DNA of 60,825 nt from Fundidesulfovibrio agrisoli (GTDB lineage: Bacteria; Desulfobacterota; Desulfovibrionia; Desulfovibrionales; Desulfovibrionaceae), in contig NZ_JAKZKX010000023.1 in assembly GCF_022808715.1 (NCBI RefSeq), positions 1 to 60,825 on the forward strand, given 5' to 3'. Positions 36,604 to 46,086 of the stretch are shown piece by piece. Each line of letters opens with the position of its first letter. The stretch's first letter is position 1. A program made the position numbers and the translations under genes. Under the pieces are notes generated by a model, which saw only the letters and a program-made list of their open reading frames with translations, was not told where the DNA came from and ran no database searches.

Positions 36604-37716
36604 ATGTTCAGGCATCGCATGACCACACTGCTCTTGACGGGCCTTGTCCTGGCCGCGCTGTTCTCTGGGGAGGGGCGCGCGGCCAGGATCAAGGACGTGG
36701 CGTCCTTCTCGGGCGTGCGCACCAACCAGCTCGTGGGCTACGGCCTTGTGGTGGGCCTTTCCGGCACGGGCGACAAGCGCGGGTCGGACTTCACCATCCA
36801 GTCCATCTGGAACATGCTCGACAAGATGGGCGTGCGCGTGGACAAGCGGACCCTGCGCCCGGCCAACGTGGCCGCGGTCATGGTCACCTGCCAGATGCCC
36901 GCCACTGCCCGGCCCGGCACCAAGCTGGACGTCACCGTTTCGTCGCTGGGCGACTCCTCCAGCCTGCTGGGCGGCGTGCTGCTCATGACGCCCATGAAGG
37001 GCGTGGACGGCGAACTCTACGGCCTGGCCCAGGGGCCGCTGGCCGTGGGCGGCTTCCAGGCCGCGGGCGCGGCGGCCACGGCCACCAAGAACGTGACCAC
37101 CGTGGCCTCCATCCCCGGCGGGCTCAACGTGGAGCGCGCCATCCCCTTCGATTTCAACCAGCAGCACGACCTGACCATCAACCTGGGCTACTCGGACTTC
37201 TCCACGTCCATGGCCATCGCCAAGAAGATCAACCAGAGCATCGGCGGCAGCTTCGCGCGCGCCACCGACGCCTCCACCATCAAGCTCGACATCCCCGAGC
37301 AGTACAAGGGCAACCTCGTTCCCCTGATGGCCACCATCGAGAACCTGGAGGTCACCCCGGACAACAAGGCCCGCGTGGTGGTGGACGAGAAGACCGGCAC
37401 CGTGGTGGTGGGCCTCAACGTCAAGCTGACCCGCTCCGCCGTGACCCACGGCAACCTGCAGATACTCATCCAGGAATCGGCCGAGGTGTCGCAGCCGCTG
37501 CCCTTCGCGCCCATCGGCGCGCAGACCGTGGCCACCCCCGAGACCAGCATCAACACCAAGGAGGAGAACCGCAAGCTGCGCATGGTCGAAGGCGCGACCC
37601 TCCAGGAGCTGGTGGAAGGCCTCAACGTGCTGCGCGCCACCCCGCGCGACCTGATAAGCATCCTCAAGACGCTCAAGTCGGCGGGCGCCCTGCACGCGGA
37701 CCTCGAGGTGATCTAG
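36604..37716 (+). CDS. flgI: flagellar P-ring protein FlgI
   Basis: 370 residues, periplasmic P-ring subunit around the rod. Signal peptide ([18 protein letters not shown]) then [31 protein letters not shown], the FlgI hallmark. The C-terminal [38 protein letters not shown] is also typical. Directly followed (1 bp) by the flgJ-type gene. Confidence 0.96.
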   Translation: MFRHRMTTLLLTGLVLAALFSGEGRAARIKDVASFSGVRTNQLVGYGLVVGLSGTGDKRGSDFTIQSIWNMLDKMGVRVDKRTLRPANVAAVMVTCQMPATARPGTKLDVTVSSLGDSSSLLGGVLLMTPMKGVDGELYGLAQGPLAVGGFQAAGAAATATKNVTTVASIPGGLNVERAIPFDFNQQHDLTINLGYSDFSTSMAIAKKINQSIGGSFARATDASTIKLDIPEQYKGNLVPLMATIENLEVTPDNKARVVVDEKTGTVVVGLNVKLTRSAVTHGNLQILIQESAEVSQPLPFAPIGAQTVATPETSINTKEENRKLRMVEGATLQELVEGLNVLRATPRDLISILKTLKSAGALHADLEVI

Positions 37717-37717
37717 C

Positions 37718-38893
37718 ATGGCCGTGGCCCCGGAAACGTCGCTCAAGCCGGAGCAGCTCCTGGACGTCCAGAAGAAGACGGCCATGGACGCCCTGCGCAA
37801 GCGAGTGACCCCGGGGCCCGCCAAGGACGCCAAGCTGAACGAGGCCTGCGAGGGCTTCGAGGCGGTGTTCATCGGCCAGATGCTCAAGGAGATGCGCAAC
37901 TCCATCCCCAAGGACGGCCTGCTCCACGGCAAGCACGAGGACCAGTACGTCGCCATGTTCGACGAGGAGCTCTCCAAGACCCTGGCCAAGCAGGGCGGCA
38001 TGGGCCTGGCCGACTTCATGCGCCAGCAGCTCGCCGCCAAGGGCCAGACCGCCGACCCCAAGGACGGCGCCCAGAACCGTCCGGGTCTGCACGTGTCGGG
38101 CACGGAAAGGCTCTCGGCCCCTTCGGCGGAGAAGAAGGCCGGCAAGCGGATGGGCCAGCACGCCGCCACACCCCTTTCCAACAAAATCGGCATGGGCCGG
38201 CCCGACCAAGCCTCCGGCGGCGAGGAGCAGGCCCAGGCCCCGGCGGCGCCCGCGCCCAGGGCCGACAAATCTTTCGCACGGGAAACCCGGGAAACCGTGG
38301 ACCCCATGCAGGCGGCCGCCCAGGCCACGGCCGAGGCCGAGGCCCGCGCCAGGGCCCAGGCCGCGCAAGCCCCCGGAACCCTCGACGGCACTCCCTCCCA
38401 GCACCTGGGCCTGCCCGGCGCGCAGTACCTCCAGGGCGCGGACAAGGCCCTGGCCCTGGCCCCGGGCTTCACCACCCCGGTGCAGGGGGAGCTGACCTCC
38501 GGCTTCGGCTGGCGGCGCGACCCCTTCACGGGCCAGCGCGCCTGGCACAGCGGCGTGGACATCGCCGCGCCCGAGGGCTCGCCGGTGCGCGCCTGCGCCG
38601 ACGGCGTAGTGTCCTTCGCCGGGGGCAGGGGGGGCTACGGCAACATGGTGGAGCTGCGCCACGCCGACGGCACCGTGAGCATCTACGGCCACAACAAGGC
38701 CAACGGCGTGGTGGAAGGGCAGAGCGTGAAGGCTGGTCAGGTTATTGCACAGGTCGGGCAGACGGGAAGGGCCACCGGGCCGCACGTGCACTTCGAGATC
38801 AGGCGCGACGGCGTGGCGGTGAACCCCGGCAGCCCAGGCGGAGCAACGCTCGCCCAGGCCGAGCCGCAAAGGGTGCCCATCCCGGACCTCTAA
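37718..38893 (+). CDS. FlgJ-type rod-binding protein fused to an M23 peptidase
   Basis: 391 residues. The N-terminal ~110 residues are the FlgJ rod-binding domain (NEACEGFEAVFIGQMLKEMR... MFDEELSKTLAKQGGMGLADFM). A Ala/Glu/Gln-rich linker leads to a C-terminal LytM/M23 metallopeptidase: SGFGWRRDP, HSGVDIAAPEGSPVRA (zinc His and Asp), and TGPHVHFEIRRDG (catalytic and zinc His). It replaces the glucosaminidase domain of enterobacterial FlgJ, so the rod would cross peptidoglycan by endopeptidase cleavage. Overlap and spacing place it firmly in the flg operon. Confidence 0.9.
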   Translation: MAVAPETSLKPEQLLDVQKKTAMDALRKRVTPGPAKDAKLNEACEGFEAVFIGQMLKEMRNSIPKDGLLHGKHEDQYVAMFDEELSKTLAKQGGMGLADFMRQQLAAKGQTADPKDGAQNRPGLHVSGTERLSAPSAEKKAGKRMGQHAATPLSNKIGMGRPDQASGGEEQAQAPAAPAPRADKSFARETRETVDPMQAAAQATAEAEARARAQAAQAPGTLDGTPSQHLGLPGAQYLQGADKALALAPGFTTPVQGELTSGFGWRRDPFTGQRAWHSGVDIAAPEGSPVRACADGVVSFAGGRGGYGNMVELRHADGTVSIYGHNKANGVVEGQSVKAGQVIAQVGQTGRATGPHVHFEIRRDGVAVNPGSPGGATLAQAEPQRVPIPDL

Positions 38894-38905
38894 CCGGAGA
38901 CGACC

Positions 38906-39379
38906 ATGAACCGGCGCATACTGGAAAATCTTACCCGGCAGCATCAGGCCCTGAGAGTGCTCGGCACGCTCCAGCAGGAAGAGTTTGCCCACCTCAAGGA
39001 GTTCAGGCCCCAGTCCGTGGGCGCGGTGGAGTTCTCCATCCAGGAGCTCATGCGCCAGCTCATGGCCGAGCGCCTGGAGATAAAGCGCATGGTCCAGGCC
39101 ATCGACCCGCAGGCCCAGCGCCTGCGCCACGTGGCGGGCTCCCTCGGGGAGGACTGGCCCCGCGTGCAGGAGCTCCTGGACAGGATCGACGCCCTGGAGC
39201 AGGCCAGCGCCAAGCAGGCCGAAAAGAGCTACAGCCTGGCTCTGGCCCTCTTCGACCAGTCCACCGGCTACGTGGACCTCTTCAAGAAGTCCTTCACGGC
39301 CAATAAGCCCGGCTACGGCCCGCGCGGGGCCTTCCAGAGCACCAAGCCCGCGCCCGCCATGCTGAGGGGAGCCCTGTAA
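38906..39379 (+). CDS. FlgN-like flagellar chaperone for FlgK/FlgL
   Basis: 157 residues, almost wholly helical with coiled-coil heptads (for example LTRQHQALRVLGTLQQEEFA and RVQELLDRIDALEQASAKQA). Position immediately before flgK, overlapping it by one base (TAATG), and size match FlgN, the export chaperone for the hook-filament junction proteins. FlgN sequences diverge widely, so the call rests mainly on context. Confidence 0.7.
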   Translation: MNRRILENLTRQHQALRVLGTLQQEEFAHLKEFRPQSVGAVEFSIQELMRQLMAERLEIKRMVQAIDPQAQRLRHVAGSLGEDWPRVQELLDRIDALEQASAKQAEKSYSLALALFDQSTGYVDLFKKSFTANKPGYGPRGAFQSTKPAPAMLRGAL

Positions 39380-41502
39380 TGGCCGGCATCACCTCGCTGC
39401 TCAACACGGGCATGAAGGCCCTGAACGCCTCGCAGATAGGCATCGAGGTGACGGGCCAGAACATAGCCAACGTCAACACGGTCGGCTATTCCCGGCAGCG
39501 CGTCGTCTACAAGGACGACATGTACATCGACTCCTCGCCGGGCCAGATGGGCACCGGCGTCAAGGCGTCCGAGATCGTCAGGATGTTCGACCAGTACATC
39601 GAACAGGCCTACAACCTGCGCTCCTCGTCCAGCCAGCGCTACAACGTGCTGTACCAGAACATGCAGTCCGTGGAGACGACCTTCAACGAATCCTCCAACG
39701 ACGGCATCTCCAAGAGCCTGGCCTCCTTCTTCCAGGACTGGCAGAACCTCAGCCTGGACCCGTCCAACTATCCCCAGCGGCAGAACATCCTGTCCGACGC
39801 GCAGAACCTGATGTCCATCCTGCGCCAGTCCGCGGCGGACCTCGACGACCTGCAGCGGCAGACCGAGGCCAGCATCGCCGACGACGTCACCGCCGCCAAC
39901 AACCTCGTCAAGGACATCGCGGCCATCAACCAGCAGATCGCCGTGCACGACGACCCCGGCAACAACAACGCCAACGGCCTCTACGACCAGCGGGCCATCA
40001 AGGTGCGCGCCCTGGCCCAGTTGATGGACATCAAGACCATCGACAACGGCGGCGGCAACTTCACGGTGCTCACCGGCGCGGGCCACACCCTGGTGGACGG
40101 CGGCAGCGCCTTCGACCTCAAGCTCGAGAACGGCAAGGTCACCCGCAACCTCCTGCCCGGCTCCGACTTCAACGGCACCGTGGGCTTTTCCGGGTCGGAT
40201 TCCTTCGAGTACACCATCCGGGTGGTGCAGGGCGGCGTGGTCTCCAACGGCAACCCGGCCGCCCAGTTCCAGGTGTCGCTCGACGGCGGCGTGACCTGGC
40301 TGCGCAGCGACTCCGGGGCCATCAAGACCTTCTCGGCCAGGCCCCAGGCCCAGAGCGTGGGCGTGGGCAACCTCTCCATCTATTTCGGGGCCCAGTCCAA
40401 CGCGGGCGTGACCCCCACGGGCACCCTCCAGGCGGGCGACACCTTCACCGTGGTGCCCAAGACCGCGCTGTACTGGTACCAGTCGGCCTCCACGCCGGTG
40501 AACATCACGCCCCAGACCTATTTCAACGGGCAGGACAACACGAGCCGCCTGACCGGCGGTTCCCTGGCGGGCGAGTTCGAGCTGCGCGACTACAACATCG
40601 GCCGCTACAAGGAACGCCTGGAATCACTGGCCAACTCCCTCATCTGGGAGACAAACAGGATCCACAGCCAGGGCTCCGGCCTGACCATGTTCAACGACAC
40701 CACGGGCACCTACCAGGTCCGCAACGCCAACCTGGCCCTGGGCTCCGACGCCTCGGGCCTGGCCTACGGCTCCAAGCTCTCGGCCGGGGCCTCCACGCTC
40801 TACGTGTACAACTCGGCCACCGGGGCCTGCGTGTCCAACGGCTTCCTGGATTTCGACCCCGCCCAGCCGGGCACGCAGCTTTTCGACCCCACCAAGCATT
40901 CGCTGAACGACGTGGTGAACGCCATCAACAACACCTTCGGCAGCTTCCTCACGGCCAGCGTGAGCAACAACAAGCTGCAGATCGACTCCAAGCCGGGGTA
41001 CTCCTTCGGCTTCGGCACCGACTCCACCGGGCTGTACGCAGCCCTGGGCGTCAACACGTTCTTCGACGGCTCCGACATCCACACCATGACGCTCAACCCG
41101 CTGGTGGGCTCCAACACGAACTTCGTCAACGCCGGGCACATCAACGGGGCCAGCGAGTCCAACCCCGGCGACAACACCACCGCCAAGGCCCTGGCGGAGC
41201 TGGCCAACAAGAACGTGACCATCCGCACCAGCTTCGACGCCCCCACCAGCCAGAGCCTGGGGGACTACTACAACAGCCTGGTAGGCGTGGTGGGCGTGGA
41301 CACCGAGAAGGCAAAGTTCAACTACGACTTTGAGAACTCGCTGGCCACGGAGCTCAACAACCGCCAACTGGCCGTCTCGGGCGTGAACCTCGACGAAGAG
41401 ATGTCTAACCTTGTGAAGTTCCAGCATTCCTATCAGGCAGCGGCGAAGATGATCTCCACCGCCGACCAGATGTGGCAGACCGTGCTGGGCCTCAAGCAAT
41501 AG
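39379..41502 (+). CDS. flgK: flagellar hook-associated protein 1 FlgK (HAP1), enlarged
   Basis: 707 residues, joining hook to filament. N-terminal SLLNTGMKALNASQIGIEVTGQNIANVNTVGYSRQR and C-terminal GVNLDEEMSNLVKFQHSYQAAAKMI are diagnostic. It is longer than the ~550 of E. coli because of middle insertions, one of which (about residues 267-367, with FQVSLDGGVTWLRS) resembles inserts in the following FlgL. Expressed with its putative chaperone and flgL. Confidence 0.95.
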   Translation: MAGITSLLNTGMKALNASQIGIEVTGQNIANVNTVGYSRQRVVYKDDMYIDSSPGQMGTGVKASEIVRMFDQYIEQAYNLRSSSSQRYNVLYQNMQSVETTFNESSNDGISKSLASFFQDWQNLSLDPSNYPQRQNILSDAQNLMSILRQSAADLDDLQRQTEASIADDVTAANNLVKDIAAINQQIAVHDDPGNNNANGLYDQRAIKVRALAQLMDIKTIDNGGGNFTVLTGAGHTLVDGGSAFDLKLENGKVTRNLLPGSDFNGTVGFSGSDSFEYTIRVVQGGVVSNGNPAAQFQVSLDGGVTWLRSDSGAIKTFSARPQAQSVGVGNLSIYFGAQSNAGVTPTGTLQAGDTFTVVPKTALYWYQSASTPVNITPQTYFNGQDNTSRLTGGSLAGEFELRDYNIGRYKERLESLANSLIWETNRIHSQGSGLTMFNDTTGTYQVRNANLALGSDASGLAYGSKLSAGASTLYVYNSATGACVSNGFLDFDPAQPGTQLFDPTKHSLNDVVNAINNTFGSFLTASVSNNKLQIDSKPGYSFGFGTDSTGLYAALGVNTFFDGSDIHTMTLNPLVGSNTNFVNAGHINGASESNPGDNTTAKALAELANKNVTIRTSFDAPTSQSLGDYYNSLVGVVGVDTEKAKFNYDFENSLATELNNRQLAVSGVNLDEEMSNLVKFQHSYQAAAKMISTADQMWQTVLGLKQ

Positions 41503-41515
41503 AAGGGGGGACGCC

Positions 41516-43069
41516 ATGGCCCTGCGCGTCGCTCAACAGCAGATCTACTCCGCCAGCCTGACCTACATGAACTCCTCGCTGGGGCAGCTCATGGAGTCCA
41601 ACCTCCAGGCCTCCAGCCAGAAGAAGGTCAACCGCCCCTCGGACGACCCCGTGGGCATGACCAGGATTCTGGGCTACCGCAACAGCCTCTCGGCCATCGA
41701 CCAGTACCAGACCAACATCAACGCGGCCAAAGGCTGGCTGACCCTGGCCGACGGCACCATGAGCCAGGTAAGCACCGTGCTCACCAGGCTCTCCGAGCTG
41801 GCCGAGCAGGGCTCCACAGGCACCCTCAGCGCGGACAACCGGCAGCAGATCGCCTCGGAGGCGCGCCAGCTCTTCGAGCAGCTTGTGGGCCTGGCCAACA
41901 CCCAGTTCGACGGCAAGTCCATTTTCGCCGGGCACAAGACCAACGCCGAGGCCTTCGAGGAGACCCTCTCCCTCTCCGTGAACCAGGCGGGCGTGGTCTC
42001 CAACGGCGGCTTCACCATCAACGGCTCCAGCCAGAGCACCGTGCTGGTCCAATACCTGGACGGCGGCGCCCTGGCAGCGGGCAGCCGCTACCGCTACACC
42101 ACCGACGGCGGCAAGACCTGGGTGCAGGGCGCCGTGACCGACCCCGGCCCGGCCTCCAGCAAGCTGCACATGGACCTGGGCGGCGTCTCCATGGACATAG
42201 ACCGGGGCACCACCGTGGTGGCCACCAGCGCCACGGACACCAACGACTCCAAGGGCACCTGGATGTGGATCAGGCCCTCGGCGCGCTACAAGGGCGACGA
42301 CGAGGACTACGTCGGCGTGGACCCCCTGCAGGGCATGGGCACCAAGATCACCGGGACGGCCTCCGGCAGCTTCACGGGCAACGTGATCGTGCGCATCGAC
42401 CAGGCCGGCACCCTGGCGGGCGACGTGCACTATTCCTACAGCCTGGACGGCGGGGCCAGCTGGGTGCAGTCCAACACCTCCACGCCGGACACATTCGCCA
42501 GCAGCGCCAGCCTGAACCTTCCCGGCGGCGTGCTCACCCTGCACTCCAACGCGGGCAACACGCTGCTGGCTGGCAACATGTTCGTGGTGCACCCCCGCCA
42601 GGCCAAGATCTACGTGGACATCTCCCCCACGGAGTCCGTGGCGGTCAACGGCATCGGCAAGAACATCTTCGGCGGCCTCTACAAGGACCCCTCCTCGAAC
42701 CACTACGCGCCCGTGGTGGTGGCCGGGTCGTCGGGAGCCTCCAACCTCTTCGAGACGGCGGGCAAGCTGGTCGCCTTCCTGGAGACCAACAACCAGTCGG
42801 GCGTGCAGCAGTGCCTGGCGGATCTTCGATCCTCCAAGCAGAACATCCTGAACTACGCCGCCGACGTGGGCGGACGCGAAAACCGCCTCACCGTGGCCAC
42901 CAGCGTGCTCGACAACCTGCAGTACAACCAGAGCGAGCAGCTCTCCAACATCGAGGATGTGGACATCTCCGCGCTGATGACCAAGCTTGCGCAGCAGCAG
43001 CTCGCGTATCAGTCCGTCCTGAAGTCGACCTCCATGATCATGAACCTGAGCCTGATGAATTATCTGTGA
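41516..43069 (+). CDS. flgL: flagellar hook-associated protein 3 FlgL (HAP3), enlarged
   Basis: 517 residues. N-terminal RVAQQQIYSASLTYMNSSLG and SQKKVNRPSDDPVGM, and C-terminal SNIEDVDISALMTKLAQQQLAYQSVLKS, are flagellin-like D0/D1 helices characteristic of FlgL. The middle carries ~200 extra residues: two beta modules with YRYTTDGGKTWVQG (~175-258) and YSYSLDGGASWVQS (~275-361). Last structural gene of the operon; a separate sigma70-like promoter for csrA follows. Confidence 0.93.
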   Translation: MALRVAQQQIYSASLTYMNSSLGQLMESNLQASSQKKVNRPSDDPVGMTRILGYRNSLSAIDQYQTNINAAKGWLTLADGTMSQVSTVLTRLSELAEQGSTGTLSADNRQQIASEARQLFEQLVGLANTQFDGKSIFAGHKTNAEAFEETLSLSVNQAGVVSNGGFTINGSSQSTVLVQYLDGGALAAGSRYRYTTDGGKTWVQGAVTDPGPASSKLHMDLGGVSMDIDRGTTVVATSATDTNDSKGTWMWIRPSARYKGDDEDYVGVDPLQGMGTKITGTASGSFTGNVIVRIDQAGTLAGDVHYSYSLDGGASWVQSNTSTPDTFASSASLNLPGGVLTLHSNAGNTLLAGNMFVVHPRQAKIYVDISPTESVAVNGIGKNIFGGLYKDPSSNHYAPVVVAGSSGASNLFETAGKLVAFLETNNQSGVQQCLADLRSSKQNILNYAADVGGRENRLTVATSVLDNLQYNQSEQLSNIEDVDISALMTKLAQQQLAYQSVLKSTSMIMNLSLMNYL

Positions 43070-43092
43070 CGGCAAAGGGCTGGAATGATTCG

Positions 43093-43121
43093 TTGACAAG
43101 GCGGATGCGGCGCACTAGGGT
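43093..43121 (+). promoter_or_regulatory. sigma70-like promoter of csrA-fliW
   Basis: TTGACA (43093-43098), 17-bp spacer, TAGGGT (43116-43121); starts 24 bp after flgL and predicts a ~25-nt leader to csrA. Confidence 0.5.
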
Positions 43122-43152
43122 GCGCGGGAATGGTCGCGTATAAGAGGCGGGA

Positions 43153-43392
43153 ATGCTCATACTGACGCGTCGGCCGGGGGAGTCCATCCACCTGGGCGAC
43201 AAAATCAAGATCACCGTACTTGGGGTGCAAGGCAAGCAGATCAAGATCGGCCTTGAAGTGCCCCAGGAAATGCCGGTATACAGGGAAGAAGTATACCTGC
43301 GCGTGTTGGAGCAGAACCGCATGGCTCTGGAAGCAGATCAACAGGACGTTCTTGCGGCGGCGGCGTTATGGCAAAAAAACAAGAACGGGTGA
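43153..43392 (+). CDS. csrA: carbon storage regulator CsrA
   Basis: 79-residue RNA-binding translational regulator. N-terminal [20 protein letters not shown] and [27 protein letters not shown] match CsrA; the conserved R44-type region (VYREEVY) is present. A GAGGCGGGA ribosome site precedes it. The gene overlaps fliW by 25 bases. In Bacillus and others FliW sequesters CsrA until flagellin accumulates, so the pair adjusts flagellin translation. Confidence 0.96.
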   Translation: MLILTRRPGESIHLGDKIKITVLGVQGKQIKIGLEVPQEMPVYREEVYLRVLEQNRMALEADQQDVLAAAALWQKNKNG

Positions 43393-43868
43393 TCCAAAGC
43401 CGCATCGGGGTGCTCACCATCCCGCAGGACAGGGTGATCCATTTCCCCCGCGGCCTCATCGGCTTCGAGCAGGAGAGGGAGTTCACCCTGGTGCAGGTGC
43501 GCGAGGATTCCCCCTTCCTCATCCTCCAGAGCATGAACGACCCGAGGCTCGGCCTGCTCGTGGCCGACCCTTACGGCTTCATCAGCGAATACGACGTGGT
43601 GGTGGGCGAGGCCGAACGCAAGATCCTGCGCATCGAGAACATCCGCCAGGTCATGGTGCTGGTCACGGTGACCATCCCCCAGGGCCGTCCGCAAGACACC
43701 ACGCTCAACCTCACCGGCCCGGTCATCGTGAACATGCAGAGCCGCGTGGGCCTTCAGGTGCCCCAGACCGACGCCAAATACCCCAGCCGCTACTGCCCCA
43801 GTGAGCACGCTCCGCCGGCGGCGGAGCAGGGCGCAGCTGAACAGGGCGAAGAAGACACCGCGCCCTAG
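43368..43868 (+). CDS. fliW: flagellar assembly factor FliW
   Basis: 166 residues. [25 protein letters not shown] and [21 protein letters not shown] are FliW hallmarks; the protein binds flagellin and antagonises CsrA. Starts within csrA (25-base overlap), so it is translationally coupled. The C-terminal ~20 residues are an Ala/Glu-rich tail of no clear role. Confidence 0.93.
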   Translation: MAKKQERVIQSRIGVLTIPQDRVIHFPRGLIGFEQEREFTLVQVREDSPFLILQSMNDPRLGLLVADPYGFISEYDVVVGEAERKILRIENIRQVMVLVTVTIPQGRPQDTTLNLTGPVIVNMQSRVGLQVPQTDAKYPSRYCPSEHAPPAAEQGAAEQGEEDTAP

Positions 43869-44114
43869 CAGCCCCAGCCTTCCCATTCTGCCGCGAACCC
43901 TTCCGCGGGGCTCGCGCGGGCGCACGCCCTCGCCGGCGCGTCCGCCAGTCCATCATCTCCCGAGTCATCCCCCGACCGCTCTGTCCGGCAGTGCCCCAAG
44001 TCCCGATGCATCCGCTTGTGAGGCGGCGGCTTTTTGCGAACCGGCAGGCCGGGCGCTTGCTGCCGTCCGGCCCGGCGTCCAACCCGGGCGGGGGGAGTCC
44101 CCTTGCCGCCTGGG

Positions 44115-44480
44115 TCACTCCCTCGCGACGATCCACCCCTTGGCTTCGTCCAGTTCCGAGACCCTGAACAGCCCGACCTCGCCCCGGAAGAAAGGCTTGA
44201 ACATGCTCACGGCGGCGCGCATCCAGCCCACGTCCGCCACTATGGCCATGCGGGAGAAGTCGCGCCAGTGCTTGGAGCCGAATGCGGCGTCGTCCCACAG
44301 CGCTTCGAGGTCATAGCCCGTGAAGTCCGGCCCGGCGACGAAGAGCACCCGGATGGGCCCCTTGGCCATCAACGCCTCCGCAGCCGGGATCAGCGCTTCC
44401 TGATAGTCCTGGTGGGTGACCTTGCCTATGGCTTCGATCGCCAGCACGTCGGGGGGCAGGCCCGGAATGGGTTTGAACAT
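44115..44480 (-). CDS. SpoIIAA/STAS-like protein
   Basis: 121 residues. IEAIGKVTHQDYQEALIPAAEALMAKGP and FSRMAIVADVGWMRAAVSMFKPF are characteristic of the SpoIIAA-like (DUF3478) family with a STAS-like fold; partner and activity unknown. ATG 44480 follows GGAGGAAGGCG and is preferred over the longer frame. It is the last gene of a small minus-strand group with a Cys-rich protein 56 bp upstream. Confidence 0.75.
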   Translation of the reverse strand: MFKPIPGLPPDVLAIEAIGKVTHQDYQEALIPAAEALMAKGPIRVLFVAGPDFTGYDLEALWDDAAFGSKHWRDFSRMAIVADVGWMRAAVSMFKPFFRGEVGLFRVSELDEAKGWIVARE

Positions 44481-44536
44481 CGCCTTCCTCCTTGATCTCA
44501 GTGGTTCAGGCGCGGCCAAGCCTTGCGCGAGGGCCG

Positions 44537-44782
44537 TCAGGTGGCCGCCAGTTCGGGCATGGCCAGTGAGATGCTCGTGCATTCCGCGTGGTAGATGCAC
44601 TGGTGCTGGTCGCAGTATCCGGAGGCGGCCCGCCCGAAGCAGTCGAAATGCCCCTCCTTGCGCTGCCTTTCGCGGATCTCCTTGACCCGCAGGGCGGTCA
44701 TCATCACGACGCCTTCGAGCGTCTCGGACACGTCAGGGGGCAAGGCGCACTTTTCCAGGAGAGTGGGAACTGTTCTGGTCAT
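44537..44782 (-). CDS. small Cys-rich hypothetical protein
   Basis: 81 residues, not recognised. ATG 44782 sits after a near-perfect AAAGGAGG, so it is well expressed at the translational level. The C-terminal half holds four Cys plus two His (HFDCFGRAASGYCDQHQCIY then HAEC), spacing C-x8-C-x4-C-x5-C, suggesting a zinc or Fe-S site. The N-terminal half has a helical segment (SETLEGVVMMTALRVKEIRERQRKE). Followed by the SpoIIAA-like gene, perhaps co-transcribed. Confidence 0.6.
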   Translation of the reverse strand: MTRTVPTLLEKCALPPDVSETLEGVVMMTALRVKEIRERQRKEGHFDCFGRAASGYCDQHQCIYHAECTSISLAMPELAAT

Positions 44783-45039
44783 GATGCAACCTCCTTTTGA
44801 GACAGAGGGATAACAGCACGCACAGCCGCCCGGGGCATGGAGTGGGCCGATAAGCTATCACCTCGGGGGGGGCGTGTCAGCAGGCAGGGGGGATTGGTGG
44901 ATGTTTTTTCATGGAACGGCGGGGCGGCCCGCAGGGTGGCCTTCATCCCGCGCATTCCGAGGGCGCGACAAAGCGCCCGTGGACCGCGCTTCACACGGTC
45001 CACGGACGCGCTGATTCAAATAACGACGGGCCGGGCCCG

Positions 45040-45363
45040 TCAACTCCGCAAAAACTCCAGATCGCTCTGCACGAGCTTCTCGGCGATCTTGCGGGAATCG
45101 GGGGTGTAGGTGCCTGTCTGCACCTGCTGGCGCAGGGCCTCCACGCGATCCACCCGCACATCAGGCGACTCCTCGGCGGCTTTGGCGGCCTCGGCCACCA
45201 GCAGCGCATCCGAGGATACGGATACCTTGTCTCCTTCGGCGGAAGTACTCCTGACCCGGGCTTTCGCGCGCTCCAACCTCGAAGAGGCGGAGGTGCTGTC
45301 ACCCTTGTCCACCTGGGTTCGACTGTACGGGCTTACTCCTCCAAGTATTTTCTTGATGTCCAT
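45040..45363 (-). CDS. flgM: anti-sigma28 factor FlgM
   Basis: 107 residues. The C-terminal KVSVSSDALLVAEAAKAAEE... RVEALRQQVQTGTYTPDSRKIAEKLVQSDLEFL is the FlgM sigma28-binding region; the N-terminus is short and disordered. FlgM holds FliA inactive until export through the finished hook. GGGGAGGGG precedes the ATG. The DVU0524-type gene lies 134 bp upstream on the same strand, so the two are likely one unit. Confidence 0.9.
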   Translation of the reverse strand: MDIKKILGGVSPYSRTQVDKGDSTSASSRLERAKARVRSTSAEGDKVSVSSDALLVAEAAKAAEESPDVRVDRVEALRQQVQTGTYTPDSRKIAEKLVQSDLEFLRS

Positions 45364-45497
45364 TATCCCCTCCCCGGCGGTCCTGATCCGCCAAGGCGTT
45401 CACGCAGTCTCCTGATTGGACAGGGACCGTCTCCCAAGGCGGCCCGCCTGCGGAACGTCTAAGCCAGCGGTCTCCCGGACCGCACGAGCTACTCCGA

Positions 45498-45917
45498 CTA
45501 AATCATCGTTTCGTCGACCTTCTCCAGCGCGATGTGCCACAGGGCCTCGAGAATCCTCACGCGCTCGTTTCCGGTCGCTTCCACCGCGTTGTTTTCGCCC
45601 AGGACCTTGAAGATTTGCAAATCTTGATCCTCGGGGGGATAGGCGAATATGAACGCGGTCTTGAAGGTTCTTTCCAATTCCCTCTTGATGTCTTCCACCA
45701 CGGGGTTTTCCGAGCCGGTGACGATGAGGCTCTCAACAATCTCCGCGGCGACCTTGTGCACCAGTTCGCGCCTTCTGGCCTCGCGGGAGATGGCCACCTG
45801 GTCCTCGGCCCCGGCGGCGCGCAGCGTTCGCTTGTAGCGCGCCAGCCGCCTCGCCGTGGTGGCCTGCCGCCCGTATGTGCGCAGCATGTTCCTGACCAGG
45901 GCGGGGTTGGCGGACAT
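45498..45917 (-). CDS. DVU0524-type FlgM-associated protein
   Basis: 139 residues, helical, with a basic N-terminal half (LRTYGRQATTARRLARYKRTLR) and QVAISREARRRELVHKVAAEIVESL in the middle. This resembles the Desulfovibrio family described as FlgM-associated (DVU0524-like), and it sits next to flgM as expected. ATG 45917 follows GAGGAG. Function unproven; a role in FlgM or sigma28 control is suggested only by linkage. Confidence 0.72.
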   Translation of the reverse strand: MSANPALVRNMLRTYGRQATTARRLARYKRTLRAAGAEDQVAISREARRRELVHKVAAEIVESLIVTGSENPVVEDIKRELERTFKTAFIFAYPPEDQDLQIFKVLGENNAVEATGNERVRILEALWHIALEKVDETMI

Positions 45918-46050
45918 TTCTTTCTCCTCACTCGTCACAGCAGTTATCGTCCATTGCCCCAGAATACTTTAGGGCCTCGGGCAAAAAAAATTCCCCTCGG
46001 GGCAATTGGGGCCGAATGCGTCCTGAATGGGCCGGAAGGCGCGATACGGC

Positions 46051-46079
46051 TTGAAGCGGGCTGCGCTTTCCTCTAGTAA
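46051..46079 (+). promoter_or_regulatory. promoter of nadK, probably leaderless
   Basis: TTGAAG (46051-46056), 17-bp spacer, TAGTAA (46074-46079); the nadK ATG is at 46087, so transcription would begin at or within about one base of the start codon. No Shine-Dalgarno is visible. Confidence 0.55.
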
Positions 46080-46086
46080 CGCTGGC

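Noticed and set aside
44846-44853. GCCGATAA, a perfect sigma28 -10 box
   Set aside because: No -35 at the right spacing and no plus-strand gene follows it; flgM and its partner lie on the other strand.
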